DNA of 64,000 nt from Rhodobacterales bacterium (lineage in GTDB: Bacteria > Pseudomonadota > Alphaproteobacteria > Rhizobiales > Stappiaceae). This document shows, piece after piece, positions 46,101-54,108 of the stretch. A model generated the notes under the pieces. It searched no databases and was not told the DNA's origin. It worked only from the letters and a program-made list of their open reading frames with translations. The stretch spans positions 124,001 to 188,000 of the forward strand of contig VIRH01000058.1 of assembly GCA_008107755.1 (NCBI GenBank), given 5' to 3'. The translations under genes were made by a program, and so were the position numbers. Numbering within the stretch: position 1 is the first letter of the stretch; every line of letters begins with the position of its first letter.

Positions 46101-46255
46101 GGATAGCTTGTGATGACCTGCGCCTGCTTGATGGTGAAAGCGGGGTCTTCCAGACGGCCGACCGTCGACAATCCCCACAGCCCTCCCAGAAGCGCCATGA
46201 GGACGATCATCCAGGTGTTCACCGGCTTTTCGATGGAATAGCGTGCAATATCCAC
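43139..46255 (-). CDS. RND efflux permease
   Basis: 1038 residues from GTG 46255. It has the twelve-helix RND layout with two large periplasmic loops. The start MDIARYSIEKPVNTWMIVLM, FDDFGDVYGLFYAF and the TM4 proton-relay Asp in GMLVDNAIVVAEGM are typical of HAE1/AcrB-like members closer to the VexF/MexK branch. It exports toxic compounds in a tripartite pump with the adaptor encoded just upstream. No outer-membrane channel gene is adjacent. It is 28 bases after the adaptor gene. Confidence 0.94.
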   Translation of the reverse strand: MDIARYSIEKPVNTWMIVLMALLGGLWGLSTVGRLEDPAFTIKQAQVITSYPGATAQEVENEVTEILETAIQQMPQLDIITSVSEPGLSRISVEIKPTYDGTELPQVWDELRRKVNDQVRNLPSGVGTPLVYDDFGDVYGLFYAFTADGYSNRDIRQAVKRIRRELLTVTGVGKVEVAGEPEDVIYLNVDQDKMAGLGISFDDITNVLDAENRIQTNGSGISGQKRIRLMTASAFDDYRGIQDLVIGRAGSTAMIKLSDIATLELGEPERPSRLIRHDGHEAVTIGVSQVEGTNIVDVGARVMEKLSEIEAQLPVGMQLHPIYEQNVVVDESVNGFIINLAASVVIVIGVLALFMGWRAAVVVGTVLLLTVMATVLFMRLFAIEMERISLGALIIAMGMLVDNAIVVAEGMMINMQRGQKAIEAASRVVQQTMWPLLGATVIGIMAFSGIGLSPDATGEFLFSLFAVIGISLLLSWVFAVTVTPLFGKYFFRTATGDLEGHDPYKGILYTIYRKFLIGTLHARLVTVVALVGITAACVVAFGSVKQAFFPDSNTPIFYVHYWLPQGTDVRQTAADLMEIEKIVMADERVETVTSFAGGGATRFMLTYAPEDANPAYGHMIIRTKSRDVIDMLTLNLRERLADQFPNAKVITKRLVFGPGTGAKIEARFSGPDADVLKRLSNEAKAIFDKPENRLADVSTNWRQRELVVRPIFDEDRARISGVTREELSVALRFATEGVTLGSYRDIDESIPIVARKSGSRGISVQESVSDSLVYSTGQRRYVPVEQVVSEFVMEPQDALIHRRDRVRTLTVRAETTGGETASAAFARVQPQIEAIELPYGYALEWGGEYESTNDAQASLGAQLPLGFLVMLIISILLFGTVRQPLIIWLMVPMSINGVAIALLITDTAFGFMSLLGVLSLSGMLIKNAIVLLEEIDLLIEEGREKYAAIVEASVSRMRPVMLAAITTILGMAPLLSDAFFRGMAVTIMGGLAFATVLTLIAAPVLYALFFRVRPPKGGKAETNAAESSPSTGDAVPAG

Positions 46256-46283
46256 GGGATCAGATTCTCGTTTCTGGTGGGGA

Positions 46284-47378
46284 TCAGTTCAGGCGCCGAA
46301 CGACCTGGCCGTCGCTCAGATAGGCGCTTCCGGCGGACACGATTTCATCTCCCGCCTGGAGGCCGGTTTCCACGGGGATGTAATCACCCATGATCGTGCC
46401 GATCTCGACAGGCTGCCTGGCCACCTCGCCGGTTCCGTCCGCGTACTTCCAGACGAATGTCTTGCCATCACCGTCGACGGCGACCGCACCACTCGGCACG
46501 AGATATTCGCGGCCGGGTTCCAGCCCCTCCGGCGCAACCTTGACCACCACGGATGCGGTCATTCCGGGATAGAGCAGCTCGGCCCCTTCACGCGGCATGG
46601 CAAGCGTCACCCGGTACGTCTGGGTGACTTCATCCACCTGGCTGCTGTGCTCACGGTATTCCAGCGGAAAGAGCTTGTCGCCATAGGCAGCGAAACTCGC
46701 CTCGATGGACGCGAATTCCGATGTGGTGACCCGGCCGAACAGAGCTTCGGCGACATTGATGTCGACCTGCACCTCGGAAATATCGTGGATGCGGATAACC
46801 GGCGTACCGACACTGACGGTGGTGAAATTGTCGACCAGACGAAGCGATACAAGACCGTCGAAAGGGGCGCGCAATGTCGTGTATTCCAGATTCTGCCGTG
46901 CTTCCTTCAGCGTTTCGGCTGCGAGATCGTAGGCATCCTTCTGCTCGTCATAAGACGACTGCGAGATCACGGAGCGGTCTCGGAGCGTTTCCAGCCGATC
47001 GAGTTCACGTTTCGCCTTGTCGACGTTGATTGTCGCTTCGCGTACGGCCCTGTCGTAGTCGGTCGGATCCAGCCGTGCGATCACGTCGCCCTTGCTGACG
47101 CGCTGGCTCTCAAGCACCGGAACCTCGATAAGCTTGCCTGGAACCTGGAATGACAGGTCCACTGTCTGCACCGCGGCTACCCGGCCGGCGAACCGCCGTT
47201 CCAGCACACCGACCTGGTCGTTGACGGTGAAGATTTTCGCCGGTCGAGGCTCGGCATGAAGCTTCTGCTCCGCAGCGGCAACTGGATCAGGAACATCATC
47301 CTGACACGCGGAAAGAAAGCCGGCCATTGTGAGGAGGAGCACCGCGCGGGCGGCAGGAGCAAAACGAAAACTTTTCAT
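46284..47378 (-). CDS. RND efflux periplasmic adaptor, lipoprotein
   Basis: 364 residues. A lipobox LSAC places acylated Cys at 25. The membrane-fusion layout is visible: lipoyl halves (RVAAVQTVDLSFQVPGKLIEVPVLESQRVSKGDVIARLDPTD ... YTTLRAPFDGLVSLRLVDN), a coiled-coil hairpin (~110-160), a beta-barrel and membrane-proximal domain. It bridges the permease and an outer-membrane channel. It is 18 bases after the TetR gene and precedes the permease. Confidence 0.94.
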   Translation of the reverse strand: MKSFRFAPAARAVLLLTMAGFLSACQDDVPDPVAAAEQKLHAEPRPAKIFTVNDQVGVLERRFAGRVAAVQTVDLSFQVPGKLIEVPVLESQRVSKGDVIARLDPTDYDRAVREATINVDKAKRELDRLETLRDRSVISQSSYDEQKDAYDLAAETLKEARQNLEYTTLRAPFDGLVSLRLVDNFTTVSVGTPVIRIHDISEVQVDINVAEALFGRVTTSEFASIEASFAAYGDKLFPLEYREHSSQVDEVTQTYRVTLAMPREGAELLYPGMTASVVVKVAPEGLEPGREYLVPSGAVAVDGDGKTFVWKYADGTGEVARQPVEIGTIMGDYIPVETGLQAGDEIVSAGSAYLSDGQVVRRLN

Positions 47379-47396
47379 ATGAATGTCTGCCCAATT

Positions 47397-47954
47397 CTAG
47401 TCTTTGCGAAGACGCTGACGAAGTTCCGCGAAAACCGCATTCCGGTCCTCATCCGAGAACAGAGAAACGCAATGCGCCTGGGAAAAGTGAAGTCCGTCCA
47501 GGCAGGCCCAGATCGCCCAGGCCTTGCCCTTATCGTCCATTTCGACCTCTATCGCCGCCTTGGCGCGGTTCATCGCGTCCATGAACGGCTGCACAAGATC
47601 CGGTTGATCCACTTTCGTGGCCAGGAGCGCTTGCGCGACATCACGTTGCGCGCTCAGCCAGCCTTCCGTGACATCGATCATCGCACTCAGGGTCGGCGAC
47701 AGTGACGACTGGTTTCTCTCTTTTGCCGCAGCCAGTTCCTCCTCGAACTGGTGCGCCAGATATTCGACCATGCCCCTGATCAGGGCGTCTTTGGTCGAGA
47801 AATTGTAGAGAACTCCCCCCTTCGAGAACCCGCTTTCCTCTGCCACTGCGTCAATGGTCAGGGACTGGGCTCCAGACCTCTTGAGAACCTCAAGGGCGGC
47901 ATTCAGAATTTCCGTCTTGGAATCCTGAGAACTGCGGTGGATGCGTGCCGACAT
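47397..47954 (-). CDS. TetR family repressor of the RND operon
   Basis: 185 residues. HTH: KTEILNAALEVLKRSGAQSLTIDAVAEESGFSKGGVLYNFSTKDALIRGM. It is first in the tetR-adaptor-permease unit and has two operator-like repeats directly upstream, so autoregulation of the whole pump operon is likely. The C-terminal tetramer/ligand domain has no recognisable drug signature. Confidence 0.92.
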   Translation of the reverse strand: MSARIHRSSQDSKTEILNAALEVLKRSGAQSLTIDAVAEESGFSKGGVLYNFSTKDALIRGMVEYLAHQFEEELAAAKERNQSSLSPTLSAMIDVTEGWLSAQRDVAQALLATKVDQPDLVQPFMDAMNRAKAAIEVEMDDKGKAWAIWACLDGLHFSQAHCVSLFSDEDRNAVFAELRQRLRKD

Positions 47955-47958
47955 TTAG

Positions 47959-47978
47959 CTGTACCGTCCAGTCAGTAT
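47959..47978. promoter_or_regulatory. TetR operator-like site A of the RND operon
   Basis: CTGTACCGTCCAGTCAGTAT. It shares the CTGTACCGTC half with site B on the opposite strand and lies only 5 bases upstream of the TetR start codon. Confidence 0.55.
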
Positions 47979-47994
47979 AGTTTTCGGTTATATA

Positions 47995-48013
47995 AACCGT
48001 CCAGACGGTACAG
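47995..48013. promoter_or_regulatory. TetR operator-like site B of the RND operon
   Basis: AACCGTCCAGACGGTACAG, containing the perfect palindrome ACCGTC/GACGGT around CA. It is about 45 bases upstream of the TetR start. Together with site A it suggests repressor control. Confidence 0.6.
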
Positions 48014-48122
48014 ACAATGGTGCATTGCAAAAAACAGCATTTGGCTTTTAAGCCCCTTACCCTCTTTCAAGGAAGAGACAAAACCGATCTGGAAAAATGG
48101 AAAGTACCTGTGACGTGTTCGA

Positions 48123-49892
48123 TCAGGCTGCTTCGTCGTCAGCCCGGGCTTCGGCTGCGGCCTTTTCCGCAGCTGCGGCTTCTGCAGCAAGCCGCTCGCG
48201 CTCGCGCGCTTCGTCCTCGATACGCTCGGAGAACGCAATGAACTCGTCTGCCGGCATCGGCGCAGCGAAGTAATAGCCCTGCGCTGCGGTCACGCCGAGT
48301 TCCAGAAGACGTTCTATCTGCTCTTCCTGCTCCACGCCCTCTGCGATGATGCCCATGCCGAGATTATCGGCAAGTTCGACCATCGAATCGACGATCGTGG
48401 TCGAGTTGTCGTCGGAGCTGATGGAATCGATGAACATCTTGTCGATCTTGATGATGTCGACACCAAGCTTCTGAAGATAGGCCATGCCGCCGTGTCCCGT
48501 TCCCACGTCATCGAGTGCGACGCGGACACCCAGGGCCTGAAGCTCCGCAATGATCTTGCGTGCCAGTTCCATATCCTGGAGCGGATGGCGCTCGGTCACT
48601 TCGACGACGATCTGCTGGAACGAAATTCTCGACTTTTCGAAAATCGATCTGATATCGGCGATCACCTCGCGGTCGAGGAAGTGGCCCGCAAACAGGTTGA
48701 TCGAGATCTTCATATCCGGATTGTCGCCGTAGAGATCCCCGACCTCTTCGGAGGCAACCCGCATGATGTGGCGGGTCATGCCGAAGATGTGGCCATTGTT
48801 CTCCGCATAGGCCATGAACTGACCGGGAGAGACAATCACGCCATTCGGGCGCCGCCACCGCATGAGAACCTCACAGCCGCGCAGGCGCTGGGACTCGATA
48901 TCCATGACCGGCTGGTAGTAGGGCACGAACTCACCGTTGCGGATCGCGGCCGCGAACTCGTCACTCGCCTCGCTCTCCGGTCGCCACGACAGCCAGATAC
49001 CGATGGCAACAAACAGGATCGCGACGCCGGCGCAGGCAGCTGCCGCGACCACCTTCAGATCCTGAACGACGATCAGCGCAGCCGACACGGGGGCCGTGAC
49101 GGTCGCAACGAGCGGGTAAAGTTCGGATGAGACCTGCACCGTCAGTGCGGTGCCTGGCTCGCTTCCCTCGGAATTGTATCCACCGACGCTGTACCAGAGC
49201 AGATTGTTGCCGAGACGCAGTTCCGAACGTCGGTAGGATCGCAGGTATTCCGGCCCAGGGTCCAGTGCGATCACCGACGGCGTGACTTCGGCGAACAGCC
49301 GGGTCTGGTCTTTGAGGTCCCAACTGATGACCGCTGCGCGCGCTCCAAGATAATTCCGGTCAAGCATGCCGATACCGACCAACGGGCCGTCACTGCGCAG
49401 CGGCGGAAGTATCGTCTGGCCTGCAAGCTCCCTGTCCGGGACGACGCACATCCGCCGGCCCGCGGCGTCGGCGAGGCCGATGGCATCAATCATGCCGTTC
49501 TCGACCACAAGCTTCTCGAAAATCACTCTGTCTTCGGCGCTGCAGGTCTGCACCTCATCGCGATCAAGTCGCTGAAGCAACGTCACCGTGGAGCTGATCG
49601 CTTCCTCCGCCCGGCGGATGGTGGACTGCCCCATCGCCTCCATTTCGGTGACGGCTCGGCGCTCGGCATACTGATTGAGTATGATATTGATTGCAAAAAG
49701 GGGCGTCATCGCCAGAACAAGAGCGATCAATACCGTTTTCGCAAAACCGATATACCGAAGGGACAAAATGCCAGCCTGTTGATGAATAACCTTTTGCGAC
49801 CATGTCTTATCTAGGTAAACAAGGACTGAATGCGTGCGTTTTTCATCCAGATCAAAGCGCCTTTTCGACAGGTGATCCAGGATCGAAACCAC
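48123..49892 (-). CDS. CSS-type membrane EAL phosphodiesterase
   Basis: 589 residues if the first ATG is used. That start lies 28 bases from the divergent pfkB start; a TTG at about 49766 would begin right at TM1 and leave room for promoters. TM1 ~51-72, a periplasmic domain with C117 in QTCSAED and C149 in RRMCVVP (the CSS-motif layout, though the third residue is Ala), TM2 ~280-303, then an EAL domain. The signature reads E341-V-L, and DDVGTG (461-466), KIDKMF and QGYYFAAP are present, so c-di-GMP hydrolysis is plausible. In E. coli, CSS-EAL enzymes respond to periplasmic thiol status. The C-terminal 30 residues are Ala/Glu-rich. Confidence 0.88.
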   Translation of the reverse strand: MVSILDHLSKRRFDLDEKRTHSVLVYLDKTWSQKVIHQQAGILSLRYIGFAKTVLIALVLAMTPLFAINIILNQYAERRAVTEMEAMGQSTIRRAEEAISSTVTLLQRLDRDEVQTCSAEDRVIFEKLVVENGMIDAIGLADAAGRRMCVVPDRELAGQTILPPLRSDGPLVGIGMLDRNYLGARAAVISWDLKDQTRLFAEVTPSVIALDPGPEYLRSYRRSELRLGNNLLWYSVGGYNSEGSEPGTALTVQVSSELYPLVATVTAPVSAALIVVQDLKVVAAAACAGVAILFVAIGIWLSWRPESEASDEFAAAIRNGEFVPYYQPVMDIESQRLRGCEVLMRWRRPNGVIVSPGQFMAYAENNGHIFGMTRHIMRVASEEVGDLYGDNPDMKISINLFAGHFLDREVIADIRSIFEKSRISFQQIVVEVTERHPLQDMELARKIIAELQALGVRVALDDVGTGHGGMAYLQKLGVDIIKIDKMFIDSISSDDNSTTIVDSMVELADNLGMGIIAEGVEQEEQIERLLELGVTAAQGYYFAAPMPADEFIAFSERIEDEARERERLAAEAAAAEKAAAEARADDEAA

Positions 49893-49919
49893 AAGGAATT
49901 TCGGGCAAAGGAGGTCTTC

Positions 49920-50819
49920 ATGCAGGCGTTGTTCATCGGGCAGGCGTACATCGACGTTACATTCATCACGGACCGTCTGCCGACGGGTGATGAGAAGACC
50001 ATTGCCCAGGACTATGCAATCAGTTTTGGCGGCAACGCGGTCACCGCAGCTTTCTGTTGCGCCAAGCTTGGCGGGAAGCCTGAAATCCTATGCTCACAGG
50101 CGGACGACTGGCTTGCCCGCATGTTCCTAGACATGGCGGCGACATACGGAATTTCAATTCACGGACGAAAAGTGCGCGAATCCTCCTTGTCCTTCATCAT
50201 GCCGCAAGGTGGGAAGCGTGCGATCGTGCGCTGCCGTGACAACGAGTTTCTGCACCCTTTCCCTCCTTTGACGCTGACCGGCATGAAGGCACTTCATCTC
50301 GACGGCCACATGCCTGACGCAGCCCTTCACTATGCCGCAACCTGTCGAAACCTCGGCATCCTGACATCGCTCGACGGCGGCGCGGTTCGGGAGAATACGG
50401 ACGAACTTCTCGAACATATCGACGTCGCAGTCGTGTCGGAGCGCTTTTGCGAACAGCTCGGAAAAACGACCGGCGAAACCCTTGAATATCTGCGTTCGAA
50501 GAACTGTCCGACAGGGGCCGTGACGCTCGGCGAACACGGCATGGTCTGGTATGAGGCAGGTGGACCGGACAAGGTATTGCCGCCGCTGAATGTGCCGCTG
50601 GAAAAAGTCGTCGACTCCAACGGTGCTGGCGATGTCTTCCATGGCGCCTACGTCGCATCCTACCTGCGCTGGCCCGAGAAGAGCTGGGACATGCATTTCC
50701 GCTTTGCGCGTGGAGCCTCGACCCATGCGATCCAGCATCTCGGCAACGAAGCCAGCCTGCCCTCGCTCGATGACATTGAGTGCGCGAACAACACCTATCC
50801 CGAACGCATCGTCGCCTGA
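49920..50819 (+). CDS. PfkB family sugar/nucleoside kinase
   Basis: 299 residues from ATG 49920 with AAAGGAGG upstream. The ribokinase fold starts ALFIGQAYIDVTFITDRLPTGDE, has FGGNAVTAAFCCAKLGG, and ends with the ATP/phosphate anion-hole motif VDSNGAGDVFHGAY carrying the catalytic Asp. The phosphate acceptor is unknown. Divergent from the EAL gene. Confidence 0.9.
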   Translation: MQALFIGQAYIDVTFITDRLPTGDEKTIAQDYAISFGGNAVTAAFCCAKLGGKPEILCSQADDWLARMFLDMAATYGISIHGRKVRESSLSFIMPQGGKRAIVRCRDNEFLHPFPPLTLTGMKALHLDGHMPDAALHYAATCRNLGILTSLDGGAVRENTDELLEHIDVAVVSERFCEQLGKTTGETLEYLRSKNCPTGAVTLGEHGMVWYEAGGPDKVLPPLNVPLEKVVDSNGAGDVFHGAYVASYLRWPEKSWDMHFRFARGASTHAIQHLGNEASLPSLDDIECANNTYPERIVA

Positions 50820-50934
50820 GCGAAAGAGCCCGGCATTCCCCAGCGCGTCCGACGACTTGCAGCCCGGCTTTCACCTTGCCTCTGAAGGCAACTTCACGCA
50901 TGGTGGGCCCGCTTTTCCCGCTTGGAGATATTCA

Positions 50935-52110
50935 ATGATGTTTTTCCGCCCGCCCCGCCACACGGTCTCCCTGGCCGCCGCCGTCAGCCTCGTGGCATTG
51001 CAGAGCAATTCAGCCCTTGCCTTCGATCCCTCCGGCAACGAAGTCGCAGATGCGTTCCTGAACTTGCTCGAGGCGGAACAAGGTACCGTCGAGAGCTATG
51101 GTTCCGTCGACAACGCGGGAGACACCGTAACGATCAAGGATCTTGTCCTCACCGATGAGGACGACAAGGACACGAAGGTCACAATCGCGACGACAACCCT
51201 GAAAAATGGTGAGGTGAACGAAAACGGCCGCCTCAAGCTTCAGGAACTGGGCATGCAGGACCTTTCGCTTGCGGCGGACGATGGCGGCATGACGCTGGAA
51301 AGCCTTACGGTGACCGACCTCCTTCTTCCGACAGCGGAGGAATTGTCACCTGACACGGCTCCTGTCGGCCCTGCCTACAAGTCGCTGACAGTTCGCAAGG
51401 TTGCCATCAGCGACGAGGATGGAAAGATCGCGGACATCGAAACCATCCAGTCGGCAATCGAGGCCATGGACGGCGATCTGCCGACCGCAGGAAACTTTTC
51501 CATAACTGGAGCCGTGGTGGATGTGAAGGAACTCGACACGGCCGAGCACAGGGATCTTGAAGAGCTCGGCTACGAGAAGGTCTCCTTTGACGTTTCCGCA
51601 TCCGGCAACTGGGACCCCGAAGCCGCGACCCTCGCCATACCGGAGCTCAAGGTTGATGCAAAGGATGCTGGCAAGCTGACGCTTTCGCTCACGCTGGGAG
51701 GTGTTACACGCGAAGTGGTCACGAAGATCAATCAGCAATCGCAGAAGCCCGAAGAGGCCATGGCCCTTCTGCAGAATGTGACCGTCGACAACGCAAAGAT
51801 CCGCTTTGACGACGCTTCCCTCACCGGCCGAATTCTGGATCAGGAAGCGGAAAAGGCCGGGGTGGAAACGCCTGTCTACGTTCAGCGCCTTACCGGAACG
51901 CTGCCGATGATGCTCGGGATGCTACAGAACAAGGAGCTTGAGACGCAGGTCGCAACAGCGGTAAGCGAATTCCTGACGACACCGGGCTCGCTGGAGATCA
52001 CTGCCGCGCCGGGAGCGCCGGTCCCGATCGCCCAGATCTTTGGAACCGCGATGCTGGCTCCGCAAATGATACCGCAGATCCTGGCAGTCGGCATCAACGC
52101 CAATCAGTAA
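50935..52110 (+). CDS. Secreted protein of unknown function
   Basis: 391 residues from ATG 50935 with GGAGAT about 7 bases upstream. A signal peptide covers ~1-28 (SNSALAF). The mature part is acidic and strand-rich with no Cys; it shows repeated pattern blocks such as TIKDLVLTDEDDKDTKVTIATTTLKNGEV, SLTVTDLLLPTAEE, and SLTVRKVAISDEDGKIADIETIQ, each a T/V-rich strand followed by an acidic turn. I do not recognise a family. AsmA-like or beta-solenoid folds are possible guesses. It is a lone gene convergent with an ABC exporter. Confidence 0.8.
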   Translation: MMFFRPPRHTVSLAAAVSLVALQSNSALAFDPSGNEVADAFLNLLEAEQGTVESYGSVDNAGDTVTIKDLVLTDEDDKDTKVTIATTTLKNGEVNENGRLKLQELGMQDLSLAADDGGMTLESLTVTDLLLPTAEELSPDTAPVGPAYKSLTVRKVAISDEDGKIADIETIQSAIEAMDGDLPTAGNFSITGAVVDVKELDTAEHRDLEELGYEKVSFDVSASGNWDPEAATLAIPELKVDAKDAGKLTLSLTLGGVTREVVTKINQQSQKPEEAMALLQNVTVDNAKIRFDDASLTGRILDQEAEKAGVETPVYVQRLTGTLPMMLGMLQNKELETQVATAVSEFLTTPGSLEITAAPGAPVPIAQIFGTAMLAPQMIPQILAVGINANQ

Positions 52111-52141
52111 CGGGCTGCATGACAGCGCAAAGCATAAACAA

Positions 52142-52178
52142 AAAAGCCCGGATCGAACGATCCGGGCTTTTGTTTTTC
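52142..52178. terminator. Bidirectional terminator between the secreted protein and ABC exporter
   Basis: 13-bp stem AAAAGCCCGGATC/GATCCGGGCTTTT, loop GAAC, then TTTTG and TTTTT. On the other strand the stem ends in a T run for the leftward ABC gene. Confidence 0.88.
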
Positions 52179-52197
52179 GACTGCCTGCAGTTATTCC

Positions 52198-53985
52198 CTA
52201 CTCCGCGGCTTCCTTGCGGTTCTGGAACTGCAGTTCGCAGAGGCGGCGATAGATACCATCATGATCGAACAACTGGTCATGCGTGCCGCTTTCAACGACC
52301 TTTCCCTGATCCATGACATGGATCTGATGAGCATGACGAACCGTGCTGAGCCGGTGAGCGATAACGAGTGTTGTCCGTCCCTGCATCAATTTATCCAGCG
52401 CCGACTGGATCTTTGCCTCGGATTCGGCATCAAGGGAGGCAGTCGCCTCATCAAGCAGCAGGATCGGCGCGTCACGGAGCATTGCTCGCGCAATCGCAAT
52501 CCTCTGCCGCTGCCCGCCTGACAGGCCATTGCCTCCTTGTCCCGGACTCGTCTCGTACCCTTTGGGCAATTGCATGATGAAGTCATGCGCATTGGCAGCT
52601 TTGGCCGCAGCCACGATTTCCTCCTGCGTCGCCGAGGGTCTTCCAACGGCGATATTCTCGCGGACCGAAATATTGAACAGGAAGGAATCCTGACCGACAT
52701 AGGCAAGATTACCGCGAACCGACGCGATCGTGCATTCCGGGATCGGTCGATCGTCAATCAACACCTGGCCGCCATCCGGATCGTAAAATCGCTCGATCAA
52801 GGCGAAGACGGTGGACTTACCCGCCCCCGACGAGCCGACAAGGGCGGTCATCTTGCCCGGTTCCGCAACGAAGCTCGTCCCATAAAGGGCAGGCCTGTCG
52901 CCATAGGAGAATTTTACATCCCGGAACTCGATCTTTCCCGTCGACACATGAAGATCAACGGCGTTTTCCGCCTCCTTCATGGAAGGTTCCCGGTCGACAA
53001 GCTCATACATCAGCTTGAGGCCGATCATCTGCTTTCCGAGATTGACGTTGAGTCGCGCTAGCCGGCGCGCAGGATCATAGGCAAGGAGCAGCGCAGTGAT
53101 GAACGAGAACAGAGCGCCGGGATCCTGCCCCAGTTCGATCACGGAATAGCCGCCGTAAAAGATGACCAGAGCAATCGCCGCGCCGCCCAGCGTATCCATC
53201 AGCGGTGACGTTCTGGCGCTCAGGTTCGCGATCTTGTTGGCCCTTTTCCGGTACTCCGTAACCGCATCCCCCATTCTCGTCTTCATTACCTCTTCCATGC
53301 CGAAGGCCTTGACGACACGAATGCCCAGAACCGTTTCCTGCTGCGCAGAGCCGATCTTGGCGCTGGAGACCACCTGTCGCTTTACGTATTCCTTCACGCG
53401 ACGAACAAGGAACGCAACGCCGACAACCGCCGGCGGCATCGTAAACAGGGCGAAGATACTCAGAAACGGGTTCTGGAAAACCATGACGAATACGAGGCCG
53501 ATCAACGTCAGAACATCACGTCCAAGCGTCACGATGATCAGTTCCAGCGTCGTTCGCGTGGCGCCGACACCCTGCCCCACCCGAACACCTATTTCTGCAA
53601 GAGAGTACTCGTCGAAATAGGTCTGGTCCTGACGGATCATCACCGCGAACATGCGGTTTTGAAGATCCGCCGCGATCTTGTTGCCGACCTTCGCAAGGAC
53701 AACCATCTGACCATATGTCGACGCGCCCTTGACCGTGAAGATCGCCAGCACTGCGGCACCGATCACGTAGACCATGGTCGAATTCTTGTCGACGAAGACC
53801 TGGTTGACCACGTCCCGCATGATCCAGGCGCTGGCTGCGGTCGTTGCCGCAATCAAACCCATGAAGATGAATGCGACCAGATACTGGGGTATATAGGTGC
53901 GAAAATTCTCTCCGAAGAGACGTTTGACCAGTTGCACCGTCCCGTCGGGATCGGTGAACATTCTGGATTTCAACGGATTGCGCAC
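52198..53985 (-). CDS. MsbA-like ABC exporter (fused permease-ATPase)
   Basis: 595 residues from GTG 53985 with AAAGGTGA upstream. Six transmembrane helices (~1-330) are followed by the ATPase domain: Walker A VGSSGAGKST, Q-loop, signature LSGGQRQR, Walker B ILLLDEATASLD and the switch His in IAHRLST. It works as a homodimer, likely a lipid A or drug exporter. It is 123 bases downstream of aspS on the same strand. Confidence 0.94.
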   Translation of the reverse strand: MRNPLKSRMFTDPDGTVQLVKRLFGENFRTYIPQYLVAFIFMGLIAATTAASAWIMRDVVNQVFVDKNSTMVYVIGAAVLAIFTVKGASTYGQMVVLAKVGNKIAADLQNRMFAVMIRQDQTYFDEYSLAEIGVRVGQGVGATRTTLELIIVTLGRDVLTLIGLVFVMVFQNPFLSIFALFTMPPAVVGVAFLVRRVKEYVKRQVVSSAKIGSAQQETVLGIRVVKAFGMEEVMKTRMGDAVTEYRKRANKIANLSARTSPLMDTLGGAAIALVIFYGGYSVIELGQDPGALFSFITALLLAYDPARRLARLNVNLGKQMIGLKLMYELVDREPSMKEAENAVDLHVSTGKIEFRDVKFSYGDRPALYGTSFVAEPGKMTALVGSSGAGKSTVFALIERFYDPDGGQVLIDDRPIPECTIASVRGNLAYVGQDSFLFNISVRENIAVGRPSATQEEIVAAAKAANAHDFIMQLPKGYETSPGQGGNGLSGGQRQRIAIARAMLRDAPILLLDEATASLDAESEAKIQSALDKLMQGRTTLVIAHRLSTVRHAHQIHVMDQGKVVESGTHDQLFDHDGIYRRLCELQFQNRKEAAE

Positions 53986-54029
53986 GAGGCGTCACCTTTC
54001 CGAAGGCTTACAGTCAGTTGAAACAGGCG

Positions 54030-54047
54030 GGGCCGGAAGTCCGGCCC
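54030..54047 (-). terminator. Possible terminator between aspS and the ABC exporter
   Basis: Seven-bp stem GGGCCGG/CCGGCCC with an AAGT loop and a weak T-poor tail; read-through into the exporter gene remains possible. Confidence 0.4.
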
Positions 54048-54108
54048 TCGCTCCTTCTTGACACTGAGAGGTACTCTCAATAACCGCCAGTCTGCAAGCG
54101 GAACCTGA

